45,714 nucleotides of DNA from Flavobacterium soyangense (lineage in GTDB: Bacteria > Bacteroidota > Bacteroidia > Flavobacteriales > Flavobacteriaceae): NCBI RefSeq assembly GCF_015277675.1, contig NZ_JADHEC010000029.1, positions 1 through 45,714 of the forward strand, read 5' to 3'. Position 1 is the first letter of the stretch. The number at the start of each line of letters is the position of its first letter. Made by a program: the position numbers and the translations under genes. Below, piece after piece: positions 8,639-17,312 of this stretch. The notes below the pieces were generated by a model that saw only the letters and a program-made list of their open reading frames with translations, was not told the DNA's origin and made no database searches.

Positions 8639-9790
8639 ATGACAAGTTTGTTCGTGATTATAGTTTTAGGTCTGTTGGCTATTGCAATATGGCAGTTGAC
8701 TAAGATGTTCGATTTGACGCAAGTAGGGGATGTTGACAATTCACAAATTGCTAATGATGGTGATAATAATACCCAAGGTTATTTAATGTTTGGCTTTTTA
8801 GCATTCATTTATATTTTTTCAATTTTTGGTTTGTTTAAATGGGGGCCTCTTGTGTTACATACTCCAGCTTCAAAGCATGGAGCAGAAGTTGATAATTTAA
8901 TGAATGTTACCTGGATTTTAATTTTTACAGTTCAGGCTATTACTCAAGTTTTGTTACATTTTTTTGCTTTTAAATATAGAGGCAAAAAAGATCAAAAGGC
9001 ATTATTTTTTTCGGATAGTACAAAACTAGAAGTTATCTGGAGTGGAATTCCTGCTGTTGTTTTGGCAATTTTAATTCTTTTCGGTCTTTATGCTTGGACA
9101 AACATTATGTTTGTTGATAAAAATGAAGATACTATAGTAATCGAAGTATATGCTCAACAGTTCAAATGGACGGCTAGGTATTCTGGGGCTGACAATGTTC
9201 TTGGCAAAGCCAATGTAAGATTAATTGAAGGTGTAAATACACTTGGAGTAGATTTATCAGATCCGAATGCTCAAGATGATATTGTGGTTTCTGAGTTGCA
9301 CATTCCTAAAGGCAAAAAAATACATTTCAAGTTTCGTTCACAAGATGTTTTGCACTCAGCTTATTTCCCTTATTTTCGCGCACAAATGAATTGTGTTCCT
9401 GGGATGGTTACTGAATTTGCATTTGAACCCGTTTATACATCGGCAGAATATAGAGCATTGCCTTATATGGTTGAAAAAGTTGCTAATATCAATTCGATAA
9501 GAGCGAAGAAAAGTATTGAACTCGTGGCAAATGGGGAAACAGCTCTTGATCCTTATACTTTTGACTTCCTTTTACTCTGTAATAAAATTTGTGGTGCTTC
9601 TCATTACAACATGCAAATGAAAGTAATAGTTGATACTCCAGAAGATTATAAAAAATGGTTAAATGATAAGCCAACATTGGTTCAGGAAGTGAAAACGGCT
9701 AATGCGCCTAAACCTTTAGAAGGCGGGACTGGCGTTGATTCAACTAAAGCTAAAGATTCATCAGCTATTGCTAAAATGGCAATGAAATAA
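8639..9790 (+). CDS. coxB: Cytochrome c oxidase subunit II (CuA subunit)
   Basis: Subunit II accepts electrons at its dinuclear CuA centre and passes them to heme a of subunit I. The CuA ligands are present: H239 in VLHSAYF, then C314, C318, H322 and M325 in CNKICGASHYNM. The aromatic electron-entry patch is QQFKW (173-177). At 383 residues it is longer than the usual bacterial form. There are four hydrophobic segments (~3-20, ~47-68, ~88-110, ~135-155) instead of two, and about 45 extra residues (~265-310) between the H239 strand and the cysteine loop. No cytochrome c domain is fused at the C-terminus, which ends in a low-complexity Lys/Ala/Ser tail. The adjacent act genes suggest that ActA or ActE is the electron donor. 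Confidence 0.95.
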   Translation: MTSLFVIIVLGLLAIAIWQLTKMFDLTQVGDVDNSQIANDGDNNTQGYLMFGFLAFIYIFSIFGLFKWGPLVLHTPASKHGAEVDNLMNVTWILIFTVQAITQVLLHFFAFKYRGKKDQKALFFSDSTKLEVIWSGIPAVVLAILILFGLYAWTNIMFVDKNEDTIVIEVYAQQFKWTARYSGADNVLGKANVRLIEGVNTLGVDLSDPNAQDDIVVSELHIPKGKKIHFKFRSQDVLHSAYFPYFRAQMNCVPGMVTEFAFEPVYTSAEYRALPYMVEKVANINSIRAKKSIELVANGETALDPYTFDFLLLCNKICGASHYNMQMKVIVDTPEDYKKWLNDKPTLVQEVKTANAPKPLEGGTGVDSTKAKDSSAIAKMAMK

Positions 9791-9820
9791 TTTATTTATA
9801 AAAATTTAAAGTACACATAT

Positions 9821-11617
9821 ATGTCAGCAGAAGGTCTAGATCACGCACAAGATCACGAACACGAACATCACCATAAAGACACTTTTATCACTAAATATAT
9901 TTTTAGTATTGATCATAAAATGATTGCTAAGCAATATCTTTTAACAGGTATTTTTATGGGAATCATTGGCGTAGTAATTTCTTTACTTTTCAGGTTACAA
10001 TTAGCTTGGCCAGAACAATCTTTTAAAATTTTTAGCATTATTCTTGGAGATAGTTATGCTCCGAATGGTGTCATGTTGAATGATAGGTATTTAGCATTGG
10101 TAACAATTCACGGAACTATAATGGTGTTCTTTGTTCTAACCGCCGCTTTGAGTGGTACGTTTAGTAATCTGTTAATACCTCTTCAACTTGGTGCAAGAGA
10201 TATGGCATCTGGTTTCTTAAATATGATATCTTATTGGCTATTCTTCCTTTCTAGTGTGATTATGATTAGCTCTCTTTTCATAGAATCAGGGCCGGCATCT
10301 GCAGGTTGGACAATTTATCCTCCTTTGAGTGCTTTGCCTCAGGCAATACCAGGTTCTGGAGCAGGTATGACACTTTGGTTAGTTTCAATGGCTATATTTA
10401 TTGCGGCTTCTTTGATGGGTTCGCTAAATTATATAGTAACAGTTATCAATCTAAGAACGAAAGGAATGTCACTTACTAGAATGCCGTTGACAATTTGGGC
10501 GTTCTTTGTTACAGCTATTATAGGTGTGATTTCGTTTCCTGTTTTATTGTCTGCAGCCTTACTGTTGATTTTTGACAGAAGTTTTGGTACTTCTTTCTTC
10601 TTGTCTGATATTTATATTGCAGGTGAGGTTTTACATTATCAAGGAGGTTCGCCAGTTTTGTTTGAACACTTGTTTTGGTTCTTAGGACATCCCGAAGTTT
10701 ATATCATTTTGTTACCAGCTTTAGGTATTACATCCGAAGTTATAGCAACTAATTCCCGCAAACCTATTTTTGGATACAGAGCAATGATTATGTCTATATT
10801 GGCAATCGCATTTTTATCTACCATTGTTTGGGGTCACCATATGTTTATATCTGGGATGAATCCATTCCTTGGTTCTGTATTTACTTTTACGACTTTATTG
10901 ATTGCGATTCCTTCGGCTGTAAAAGCGTTTAACTATATCACAACACTTTGGAAAGGAAATTTACAATTGAACCCTGCAATGTTGTTTTCTATTGGATTGG
11001 TATCAACATTTATCACAGGTGGTTTGACAGGAATTATTCTTGGTGACAGTACCTTGGATATAAATGTTCACGATACTTATTTTGTGGTTGCACACTTTCA
11101 CTTGGTAATGGGTATTTCTGCCCTTTATGGTATGTTTGCAGGTATTTATCACTGGTTTCCAAAAATGTTTGGAAGAATGTTGAATAAAAACCTAGGATAT
11201 GTTCACTTTTGGGTAACTGCAGTTTGTGCTTATGGAGTATTTTTCCCAATGCACTTTATTGGATTAGCCGGTTTACCTAGAAGATATTATACCAACACGA
11301 ATTTCCCTTTATTTGATGATTTGCAAAATGTAAATGTTTTAATTACAGTTTTTGCTTTAATTGGTGGGGCTTTTCAATTGGTTTTCTTATATAATTTCTT
11401 TAGTAGTATTTTTTACGGAAAGCGTACGGTTCAAAATCCTTGGAGATCAAACACTTTAGAATGGACAACTCCTGTGGAACACATCCACGGAAACTGGCCA
11501 GGTGAAATTCCTGAAGTGCACCGTTGGCCTTATGATTACAGTAATCCTGCTCACGATGAGGATTTTGTACCGCAAAATGTTCCAATGAAAGAAGGTGAAG
11601 AAGTGCTTCACCACTAA
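9821..11617 (+). CDS. coxA: Cytochrome c oxidase subunit I (aa3-type, heme-copper)
   Basis: This is the catalytic subunit that reduces oxygen to water and pumps protons. The 598 residues carry every key residue of an A-type heme-copper oxidase. These are H97 for low-spin heme; H290 with Y294 (GHPEVY, the cross-linked His-Tyr pair and E292 of the D channel); and H339/H340 for CuB. H425 serves the active-site heme and H427 the low-spin heme (VVAHFHLVMG). D127 in LGARDMA fits the D-channel entry, and K314 near the IFGYR motif lies in the region of the K channel. The N-terminus has a cluster of six histidines (H8, H12, H14, H16-18). It ends the first respiratory operon, with a terminator 20 bases downstream. 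Confidence 0.97.
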   Translation: MSAEGLDHAQDHEHEHHHKDTFITKYIFSIDHKMIAKQYLLTGIFMGIIGVVISLLFRLQLAWPEQSFKIFSIILGDSYAPNGVMLNDRYLALVTIHGTIMVFFVLTAALSGTFSNLLIPLQLGARDMASGFLNMISYWLFFLSSVIMISSLFIESGPASAGWTIYPPLSALPQAIPGSGAGMTLWLVSMAIFIAASLMGSLNYIVTVINLRTKGMSLTRMPLTIWAFFVTAIIGVISFPVLLSAALLLIFDRSFGTSFFLSDIYIAGEVLHYQGGSPVLFEHLFWFLGHPEVYIILLPALGITSEVIATNSRKPIFGYRAMIMSILAIAFLSTIVWGHHMFISGMNPFLGSVFTFTTLLIAIPSAVKAFNYITTLWKGNLQLNPAMLFSIGLVSTFITGGLTGIILGDSTLDINVHDTYFVVAHFHLVMGISALYGMFAGIYHWFPKMFGRMLNKNLGYVHFWVTAVCAYGVFFPMHFIGLAGLPRRYYTNTNFPLFDDLQNVNVLITVFALIGGAFQLVFLYNFFSSIFYGKRTVQNPWRSNTLEWTTPVEHIHGNWPGEIPEVHRWPYDYSNPAHDEDFVPQNVPMKEGEEVLHH

Positions 11618-11637
11618 TGACTATTCAAAATTTTTTT

Positions 11638-11670
11638 AAATGCCTTTCCTTTCGAAAGGCATTTTTATTT
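11638..11670 (+). terminator. Rho-independent terminator after coxA
   Basis: AAATGCCTTTC at 11638-11648 pairs perfectly with GAAAGGCATTT at 11654-11664 around a 5-base loop, followed by a T-rich tract. It closes the act-cox transcript before ruvB. Confidence 0.85.
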
Positions 11671-11684
11671 GCTCATAACTTTGC

Positions 11685-11692
11685 TATATTTG
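11685..11692 (+). promoter_or_regulatory. Putative -7 box of ruvB
   Basis: TATATTTG lies only 4 bases upstream of the ruvB ATG, so transcription from it would give an almost leaderless mRNA. No convincing -33 element sits at the normal distance; a TTTG at 11668-11671 is too close. Confidence 0.4.
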
Positions 11693-11696
11693 TAAA

Positions 11697-12719
11697 ATGA
11701 ATGAAAATTTAGACCCAACAAATAACACATATAATCCAGAGGAACTCGATCTCGAAAAAAAATTGAGACCACTAAGTTTTGATGATTTTGCAGGGCAAGA
11801 ACAAATATTGGAAAACTTGAAAGTTTTTGTTCAAGCTGCCAATCAACGAAACGAAGCACTCGATCATACGCTTTTTCATGGGCCACCGGGATTAGGAAAA
11901 ACCACACTGGCAAACATTTTGGCCAATGAACTACAAGTGGGTATTAAAATAACTTCTGGGCCTGTTTTGGACAAGCCAGGAGATTTAGCCGGTTTATTGA
12001 CTAATCTTGAAGAAAGGGACGTTTTGTTTATTGATGAAATTCATCGACTGAGTCCAATTGTCGAAGAATATCTATATTCCGCAATGGAAGATTTTAAGAT
12101 TGATATAATGATAGAATCTGGGCCCAATGCCAGAACTGTTCAAATCAATTTAAATCCTTTTACATTAATTGGAGCCACCACGCGTTCCGGTTTATTGACT
12201 GCTCCGATGCGTGCCCGTTTCGGAATTTCATCTCGATTGCAATATTACACTACTGAACTTTTGACGACAATTGTCGAACGAAGTGCTACGATATTAAAAA
12301 TGCCAATTTCTATGGAAGCTGCTATTGAAATTGCAGGCAGGAGCAGAGGAACACCTCGTATTGCAAATGCGTTATTACGTCGGGTGCGTGATTTTGCACA
12401 AATCAAAGGAAATGGAACTATTGACATTGAAATTGCTCGTTATGCACTAAAAGCACTGAATGTTGATGCCCATGGTTTGGACGAAATGGACAATAAAATT
12501 CTAAATACTATCATTGATAAATTTAAAGGAGGTCCTGTCGGTTTGTCAACTTTGGCGACAGCCGTATCCGAAAGTAGCGAAACCATTGAAGAAGTTTATG
12601 AGCCATTCTTAATACAAGAAGGCTTCATTATGCGAACACCACGTGGTAGAGAAGTTACCGAAAAAGCATACATACATCTTGGAAAAGTAAGAACGAATAT
12701 TAAAGGAGGCCTTTTTTAA
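11697..12719 (+). CDS. ruvB: Holliday junction branch migration ATPase RuvB
   Basis: RuvB is the hexameric AAA+ motor that drives branch migration of Holliday junctions together with RuvA. The 340-residue protein shows Walker A (GPPGLGKTT, 62-70), Walker B (FIDEIH, 111-116), the sensor region [10 protein letters not shown] and the C-terminal winged-helix part with the TPRGR motif. Length and order match the family exactly. ruvA lies 4 kb downstream and is not adjacent. queG follows 8 bases after the stop, so ruvB and queG are probably co-transcribed. Confidence 0.97.
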   Translation: MNENLDPTNNTYNPEELDLEKKLRPLSFDDFAGQEQILENLKVFVQAANQRNEALDHTLFHGPPGLGKTTLANILANELQVGIKITSGPVLDKPGDLAGLLTNLEERDVLFIDEIHRLSPIVEEYLYSAMEDFKIDIMIESGPNARTVQINLNPFTLIGATTRSGLLTAPMRARFGISSRLQYYTTELLTTIVERSATILKMPISMEAAIEIAGRSRGTPRIANALLRRVRDFAQIKGNGTIDIEIARYALKALNVDAHGLDEMDNKILNTIIDKFKGGPVGLSTLATAVSESSETIEEVYEPFLIQEGFIMRTPRGREVTEKAYIHLGKVRTNIKGGLF

Positions 12720-12727
12720 TCTTTTAG

Positions 12728-13651
12728 TTGATAAATAATAAAGAAAAATATTCAAAATTCATAAAATCCGAAGCCAAACGCCTCGGGTTTTTGTCTTGTG
12801 GAATATCCAAAGCTGGATTTCTAGAAGAAGAAGCACCAAGATTGGAGCATTGGTTAAAAACCCTGATGAATGGCCAAATGTCTTATATGGAAAACAATTT
12901 TGACAAACGATTAAATCCTACTTTGCTAGTCGATGATGCTAAAAGTGTAGTTTCACTTTTATTGAATTATTATCCTTCTGAATTTCAAAATGAAGACTCT
13001 TATAAAATTTCGAAGTATGCTTATGGAGAAGATTACCATTCAGTCATTAAAGAAAAACTGAAAGAATTATTGTTTTCGATTCAATCGAATATTGGCGAAG
13101 TTTCGGGTCGTGCTTTTGTAGATTCTGCTCCAGTTTTGGATAAAGCCTGGGCAGCGAAAAGCGGTTTGGGTTGGATAGGTAAAAACAGTAATTTATTGAC
13201 CCAAAAAGTTGGTTCTTTTTATTTTATTGCGGAATTGATTATCGACTTAGATTTAGAATACGACCAAGCCACAACTGATCATTGCGGTTCGTGTACCGCC
13301 TGTATTGATGCTTGTCCCACGCAAGCTATTGTTTCTCCATATGTTGTTGACGGTAGCAAATGTATTTCCTATTTTACCATAGAACTCAAAGAGAATATCC
13401 CACCAGAAATGAAAGGCAAATTCGATGATTGGGTTTTTGGTTGTGATGTTTGCCAAGACGTTTGCCCTTGGAATCGATTTTCGAAAGCACATAAAGAACC
13501 GCTTTTCAATCCCAACCCAGAAGTGTTATCAATGTCCAAAAAAGATTGGACAGAACTAACTGAGGAAACTTTTAAAGCTGTTTTTAAAAATTCTCCACTC
13601 AAACGGACGAAATTTGAGGGTTTGAAACGAAATATTAATTTTTTAAAATAA
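12728..13651 (+). CDS. queG: Epoxyqueuosine reductase QueG
   Basis: QueG is a cobalamin-dependent iron-sulfur enzyme that reduces epoxyqueuosine in the wobble position of tRNAs to queuosine, the last step of the pathway. The 307 residues include the conserved [12 protein letters not shown] region (131-142) around the catalytic aspartate and GWIGKN (148-153). Two 4Fe-4S cysteine sets are present: C186/C189/C192/C196 and C212/C239/C242/C246. The protein lacks the C-terminal HEAT-like extension of longer QueG proteins. The start is TTG at 12728, 8 bases after the ruvB stop. There is no in-frame ATG before residue 47, which would remove conserved sequence, so TTG is the likely start. Confidence 0.94.
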   Translation: MINNKEKYSKFIKSEAKRLGFLSCGISKAGFLEEEAPRLEHWLKTLMNGQMSYMENNFDKRLNPTLLVDDAKSVVSLLLNYYPSEFQNEDSYKISKYAYGEDYHSVIKEKLKELLFSIQSNIGEVSGRAFVDSAPVLDKAWAAKSGLGWIGKNSNLLTQKVGSFYFIAELIIDLDLEYDQATTDHCGSCTACIDACPTQAIVSPYVVDGSKCISYFTIELKENIPPEMKGKFDDWVFGCDVCQDVCPWNRFSKAHKEPLFNPNPEVLSMSKKDWTELTEETFKAVFKNSPLKRTKFEGLKRNINFLK

Positions 13652-13765
13652 TTTTTTTCCTGCTTTAGTATTTAGATAGATTTTAGATTAATTAATTTTT
13701 TAAAAAAAAGCTGCCTTTATTGAATATTTTTTCTAAATTTATAACCCACAAAAAATTATTCTATT

Positions 13766-14200
13766 ATGACAGTAAATCAAATTTTGAGCAAGAAAGGAAA
13801 AGAAGTATATACAGTATTGCCAACAATTACTGTATACGAAGCTTTGGTATCAATGAGCGAGAAAAACATTGGAGCTATCTTGGTAGTAGAAGATGATATA
13901 TTGAAAGGTATTTTATCAGAAAGAGATTATGCTCGAAAAGTTGTTTTGAAAGATAAATCATCCAAAGAAACATTAGTTCATGAAATTATGGCTGAAAATG
14001 TTATAACTGTAAAGCCAACAGATAATCTGGATTATTGTATGGAATTGATGTACACAAAAAAAATCAGGCATTTACCTGTTTTAGAAAATGAAACAATAAT
14101 TGGAATTGTCTCTATCGGAGACGTCGTAAAATCGATAATAGATTTACAAAAAGACACAATTCAATATTTGGATTCTTATATAAGTGGAGGTAAATTATAG
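13766..14200 (+). CDS. Two-CBS-domain protein
   Basis: This is a 144-residue cytoplasmic protein made only of two CBS domains (~7-62 and ~71-128). Each has a typical end: SERDYARKV in the first and VSIGDVVK in the second. CBS pairs usually bind adenine nucleotides and regulate a partner. Here no catalytic domain is attached, so the ligand and target are unknown. The gene stands alone, with 114 bases before it and its own terminator after it. The malic enzyme downstream has its own promoter, so a functional link to that enzyme is only possible, not shown. Confidence 0.85.
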   Translation: MTVNQILSKKGKEVYTVLPTITVYEALVSMSEKNIGAILVVEDDILKGILSERDYARKVVLKDKSSKETLVHEIMAENVITVKPTDNLDYCMELMYTKKIRHLPVLENETIIGIVSIGDVVKSIIDLQKDTIQYLDSYISGGKL

Positions 14201-14222
14201 ACTCAAATTTAAATTACATTAT

Positions 14223-14254
14223 AAATAGCTGCAAATAGTGCAGCTATTTTTTTT
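14223..14254 (+). terminator. Rho-independent terminator after the CBS gene
   Basis: AAATAGCTGC at 14223-14232 pairs with GCAGCTATTT at 14240-14249 across a 7-base loop, followed by a run of T. Confidence 0.85.
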
Positions 14255-14322
14255 ATATAGCAAGAGTAATAATTTTTTAAAAAATGAATGGTGTAAAAGC
14301 TTCCTTTTTATGCCAAGTCTTA

Positions 14323-14330
14323 TATCTTTG
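14323..14330 (+). promoter_or_regulatory. Putative -7 box of the malic enzyme gene
   Basis: TATCTTTG matches TAnnTTTG. Transcription would begin near 14334, downstream of the in-frame GTG at 14330. That GTG therefore cannot be the start, and the ATG at 14354 is favoured. Confidence 0.45.
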
Positions 14331-14353
14331 TGACTACGATAAAATTTTATATA

Positions 14354-16645
14354 ATGGATAAGAATAGCAAAAGATTAGAAGCATTATTGTATCATGCAAA
14401 ACCTACTCCAGGGAAAATTCAGGTAGTTCCCACTAAGAAATATGCCACCCAAAGAGATCTTTCATTAGCGTACTCTCCAGGAGTTGCAGAACCTTGTTTA
14501 GAAATCGCAAAAGATATTAACAATGTTTATAAATATACGGCCAAAGGAAATCTGGTTGCAGTAATATCAAATGGAACAGCAGTTTTAGGTCTTGGTGACA
14601 TTGGGCCTGAAGCTTCAAAACCAGTAATGGAAGGAAAAGGATTATTGTTTAAAATCTTTGCAGGTATTGATGTATTCGATATTGAAGTTGGAACAAAAAA
14701 CATTGAAGAGTTTATTCAAACGGTTAAAAATATCGCGCCAACTTTTGGAGGAATCAATCTCGAAGATATTAAAGCTCCAGAATCTTTTGAAATTGAACGA
14801 AGATTAGTCGAAGAATTAAATATTCCGGTGATGCATGATGATCAGCACGGAACTGCAATTATTTCATCGGCGGCATTATTAAACGCATTGGAATTAGCTG
14901 GAAAAAAACCTGAAGATTTAAAAATGGTAGTTTCAGGAGCAGGTTCAGCAGCATTAGCCTGTGCTAATATGTATATTTTGCTTGGACTAAAACAAGAAAA
15001 CATTTTAATGTTTAATAGTAAAGGAGTTTTAACAAAAGACAATCTGTCACTTTCAGTTTTGCAACAAAAATACGCCACTGACAAGAAACCAATGAGTCTT
15101 GAAGAAGCTTTGGTTGATGCAGATATTTTCTTGGGATTATCCTCAGGAGATATTATGACTCCAAAAATGTTATTGGGAATGGCCAAAAATCCAATTGTTT
15201 TTGCAATGGCAAATCCAAATCCTGAAATTGATTATAATCTTGCAATTGCTACTCGAAAAGATGTTATTATGGCAACCGGACGATCAGACCATCCTAATCA
15301 AGTCAATAATGTTCTTGGATTTCCCTATATTTTTCGTGGAGCTTTAGATGTCAGGGCCACAAAAATTAATGAAGCTATGAAGATGGCAGCTGTTAGAGCA
15401 CTTGCCGCTTTAGCTAAAGAACACGTTCCGGAGCAAGTAAATATTGCTTACGGCGCCACTAAATTAACTTTTGGTCGGGACTACATAATTCCGTCTCCTT
15501 TTGATCCAAGATTGATAACCGTTGTAGCACCAGCAGTGGCAAAAGCTGCAATGGACTCGGGTGTGGCTCTAAATCCAATTCTCGATTGGAATAAATACGA
15601 GGAAGAACTTTTGGATAGAATGGGCAATGATAATAAAATGGTTCGATTGATGATCAACAGAGCTAAAATGAATCCTAAAAGTATTGTTTTTGCCGAAGCA
15701 GACCATCTCGATGTGCTTAAAGCAGCTCAAGTTGTATATGAAGAAGGAATTGGTTTCCCTATTTTGTTAGGAAAGAAGGAAATTATTTTGGAATTAAAAA
15801 AAGAACTTGGTTTTGATTCTGATATTCCTATTATTGATCCAAAAACAAGTGAGGAGGAGGCAAGAAGGAATAAATTTGCAAAAGCATATTGGAGCACCAG
15901 ACAAAGAAGAGGAATATCTTTATTTGACGCCCAGAATTTAATGCGCGAAAGAAATTATTTTGCAGCAATGCTTGTCAATGAAGGTGAAGCAGATGCATTA
16001 TTGACAGGACATTCCAGAAGTTATCCATCTGTTGTGAAACCAATGTTGCAACTTATTGACAAAGCACCCGGGGTCTCTATTATAGCCACAACTAATATGA
16101 TGATGACCAATCGGGGGCCAATGTTTTTATCAGATACAGCGATAAACACTAATCCATCAGCAGATGATTTGGCAAAAATTGCTATTATGACGGCAAATGC
16201 GGCTAAAATGTTTGGAATTGAACCTGTAATTGCAATGATTTCTTTTTCAAACTTTGGCTCTTCAACAAACGAAAGCGCATCAAAAGTAAGAGAAGCAGTT
16301 GCTTATTTGCACAAAAATCATCCAGAAATGATAATTGATGGTGAACTTCAGGCGGATTTTGCTTTGAATCCACAAATGTTGAAAGCGAAATTTCCTTTTT
16401 CTAAACTAGCAGGAAAAAAAGTAAATGTATTGATTTTTCCAAATCTTGAATCAGCAAATATTACCTATAAACTTTTAAAAGAACTGAATAAAGTCGATTC
16501 GATAGGTCCAATTATGTTAGGAATGGGAAAGCCAGTACATATATTTCAATTGGGAGCAAGTGTCGAAGAAATGGTAAATATGGCTGCTATTGCGGTGATT
16601 GATGCTCAGGAAAAAGAAAAGGAAAAATTAAAAGCAACAAAATAA
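14354..16645 (+). CDS. maeB: NADP-dependent malic enzyme with phosphotransacetylase-like C-terminal domain
   Basis: The enzyme decarboxylates malate to pyruvate with reduction of NADP, feeding carbon and NADPH to biosynthesis. From ATG 14354 it is 763 residues. The malic domain occupies ~1-160 with [15 protein letters not shown] at 34-48 and [15 protein letters not shown] at 81-95. The dinucleotide-binding domain follows, with HDDQHGTA (161-168) and SGAGSAA (194-200). A C-terminal domain from ~430 resembles phosphate acetyl/butyryltransferase. This is the usual long MaeB form, in which the C-terminal domain is thought to be regulatory. An in-frame GTG at 14330 would add eight residues but falls inside the promoter box. 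It stands between two promoters and is probably monocistronic. Confidence 0.95.
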   Translation: MDKNSKRLEALLYHAKPTPGKIQVVPTKKYATQRDLSLAYSPGVAEPCLEIAKDINNVYKYTAKGNLVAVISNGTAVLGLGDIGPEASKPVMEGKGLLFKIFAGIDVFDIEVGTKNIEEFIQTVKNIAPTFGGINLEDIKAPESFEIERRLVEELNIPVMHDDQHGTAIISSAALLNALELAGKKPEDLKMVVSGAGSAALACANMYILLGLKQENILMFNSKGVLTKDNLSLSVLQQKYATDKKPMSLEEALVDADIFLGLSSGDIMTPKMLLGMAKNPIVFAMANPNPEIDYNLAIATRKDVIMATGRSDHPNQVNNVLGFPYIFRGALDVRATKINEAMKMAAVRALAALAKEHVPEQVNIAYGATKLTFGRDYIIPSPFDPRLITVVAPAVAKAAMDSGVALNPILDWNKYEEELLDRMGNDNKMVRLMINRAKMNPKSIVFAEADHLDVLKAAQVVYEEGIGFPILLGKKEIILELKKELGFDSDIPIIDPKTSEEEARRNKFAKAYWSTRQRRGISLFDAQNLMRERNYFAAMLVNEGEADALLTGHSRSYPSVVKPMLQLIDKAPGVSIIATTNMMMTNRGPMFLSDTAINTNPSADDLAKIAIMTANAAKMFGIEPVIAMISFSNFGSSTNESASKVREAVAYLHKNHPEMIIDGELQADFALNPQMLKAKFPFSKLAGKKVNVLIFPNLESANITYKLLKELNKVDSIGPIMLGMGKPVHIFQLGASVEEMVNMAAIAVIDAQEKEKEKLKATK

Positions 16646-16701
16646 TTTTTAAACAATAACAGCAGTTATATAAATTTTATGAGAATTTATTTAAGTTTTG
16701 T

Positions 16702-16709
16702 TATATTTG
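16702..16709 (+). promoter_or_regulatory. Putative -7 box of ruvA-sprA
   Basis: TATATTTG fits TAnnTTTG and lies 18 bases upstream of the ruvA ATG. No clear TTTG is found at -33. Confidence 0.4.
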
Positions 16710-16727
16710 GACATATAAAATTTATAA

Positions 16728-17309
16728 ATGATAGCACATTTACAAGGAAAATTAGTAGAAAAGTCACCAACACAAGTTGTCATTGACTGTGGCGGCGTTG
16801 GATACCATGTGAATATTTCCTTACATACCTATTCATTGCTTCCTACTACAGATTTTATAAAATTGTTTACACATCTTCAAATTAAGGAAGATGCACATAC
16901 TTTGTTTGGTTTTGTAGAAAAATCAGAAAGAGAAATTTTCAAATTATTATTATCAGTTTCGGGAATTGGCGCCAGCATTGCAAGGACTATGTTGTCTTCA
17001 TTAGATCCAAAACAAATTACAAATGCAATCGCTTCGGGCGATGTCATTACAATACAATCCATAAAAGGAATTGGCAGCAAAACAGCTCAAAGAGTGATAC
17101 TCGATTTGAAAGAAAAAGTGCTAAAACTTTATGATTTAGATGAAGTTTCAATGTCACAAAGCAATACAAATAGAGATGAAGCGTTATCTGCTTTGGAGGT
17201 TTTGGGTTTTGTTCGAAAAACTTCAGAAAAGATAGTGGAAAAAATCATAAAAGACGCCCCAGAGAGTTCAGTTGAATATATTATTAAGCAAGCTTTAAAA
17301 AACTTATAA
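16728..17309 (+). CDS. ruvA: Holliday junction DNA-binding protein RuvA
   Basis: RuvA binds the four-way junction and loads RuvB. The 193-residue protein has the N-terminal OB fold (~1-64) and two helix-hairpin-helix motifs (VSGIGASIA near 77 and IKGIGSKTAQR near 112). A short linker leads to a C-terminal three-helix domain (~148-193) that contacts RuvB. Length and order are standard. The sprA start follows 3 bases after the stop, an arrangement that makes sprA expression depend on the ruvA promoter unless one lies inside ruvA. Confidence 0.97.
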   Translation: MIAHLQGKLVEKSPTQVVIDCGGVGYHVNISLHTYSLLPTTDFIKLFTHLQIKEDAHTLFGFVEKSEREIFKLLLSVSGIGASIARTMLSSLDPKQITNAIASGDVITIQSIKGIGSKTAQRVILDLKEKVLKLYDLDEVSMSQSNTNRDEALSALEVLGFVRKTSEKIVEKIIKDAPESSVEYIIKQALKNL

Positions 17310-17312
17310 AAG

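Noticed and set aside
14842..15186. 114-codon open frame on the minus strand
   Set aside because: It lies wholly within the malic enzyme coding sequence, has no start signals and reads as a complementary-frame shadow.
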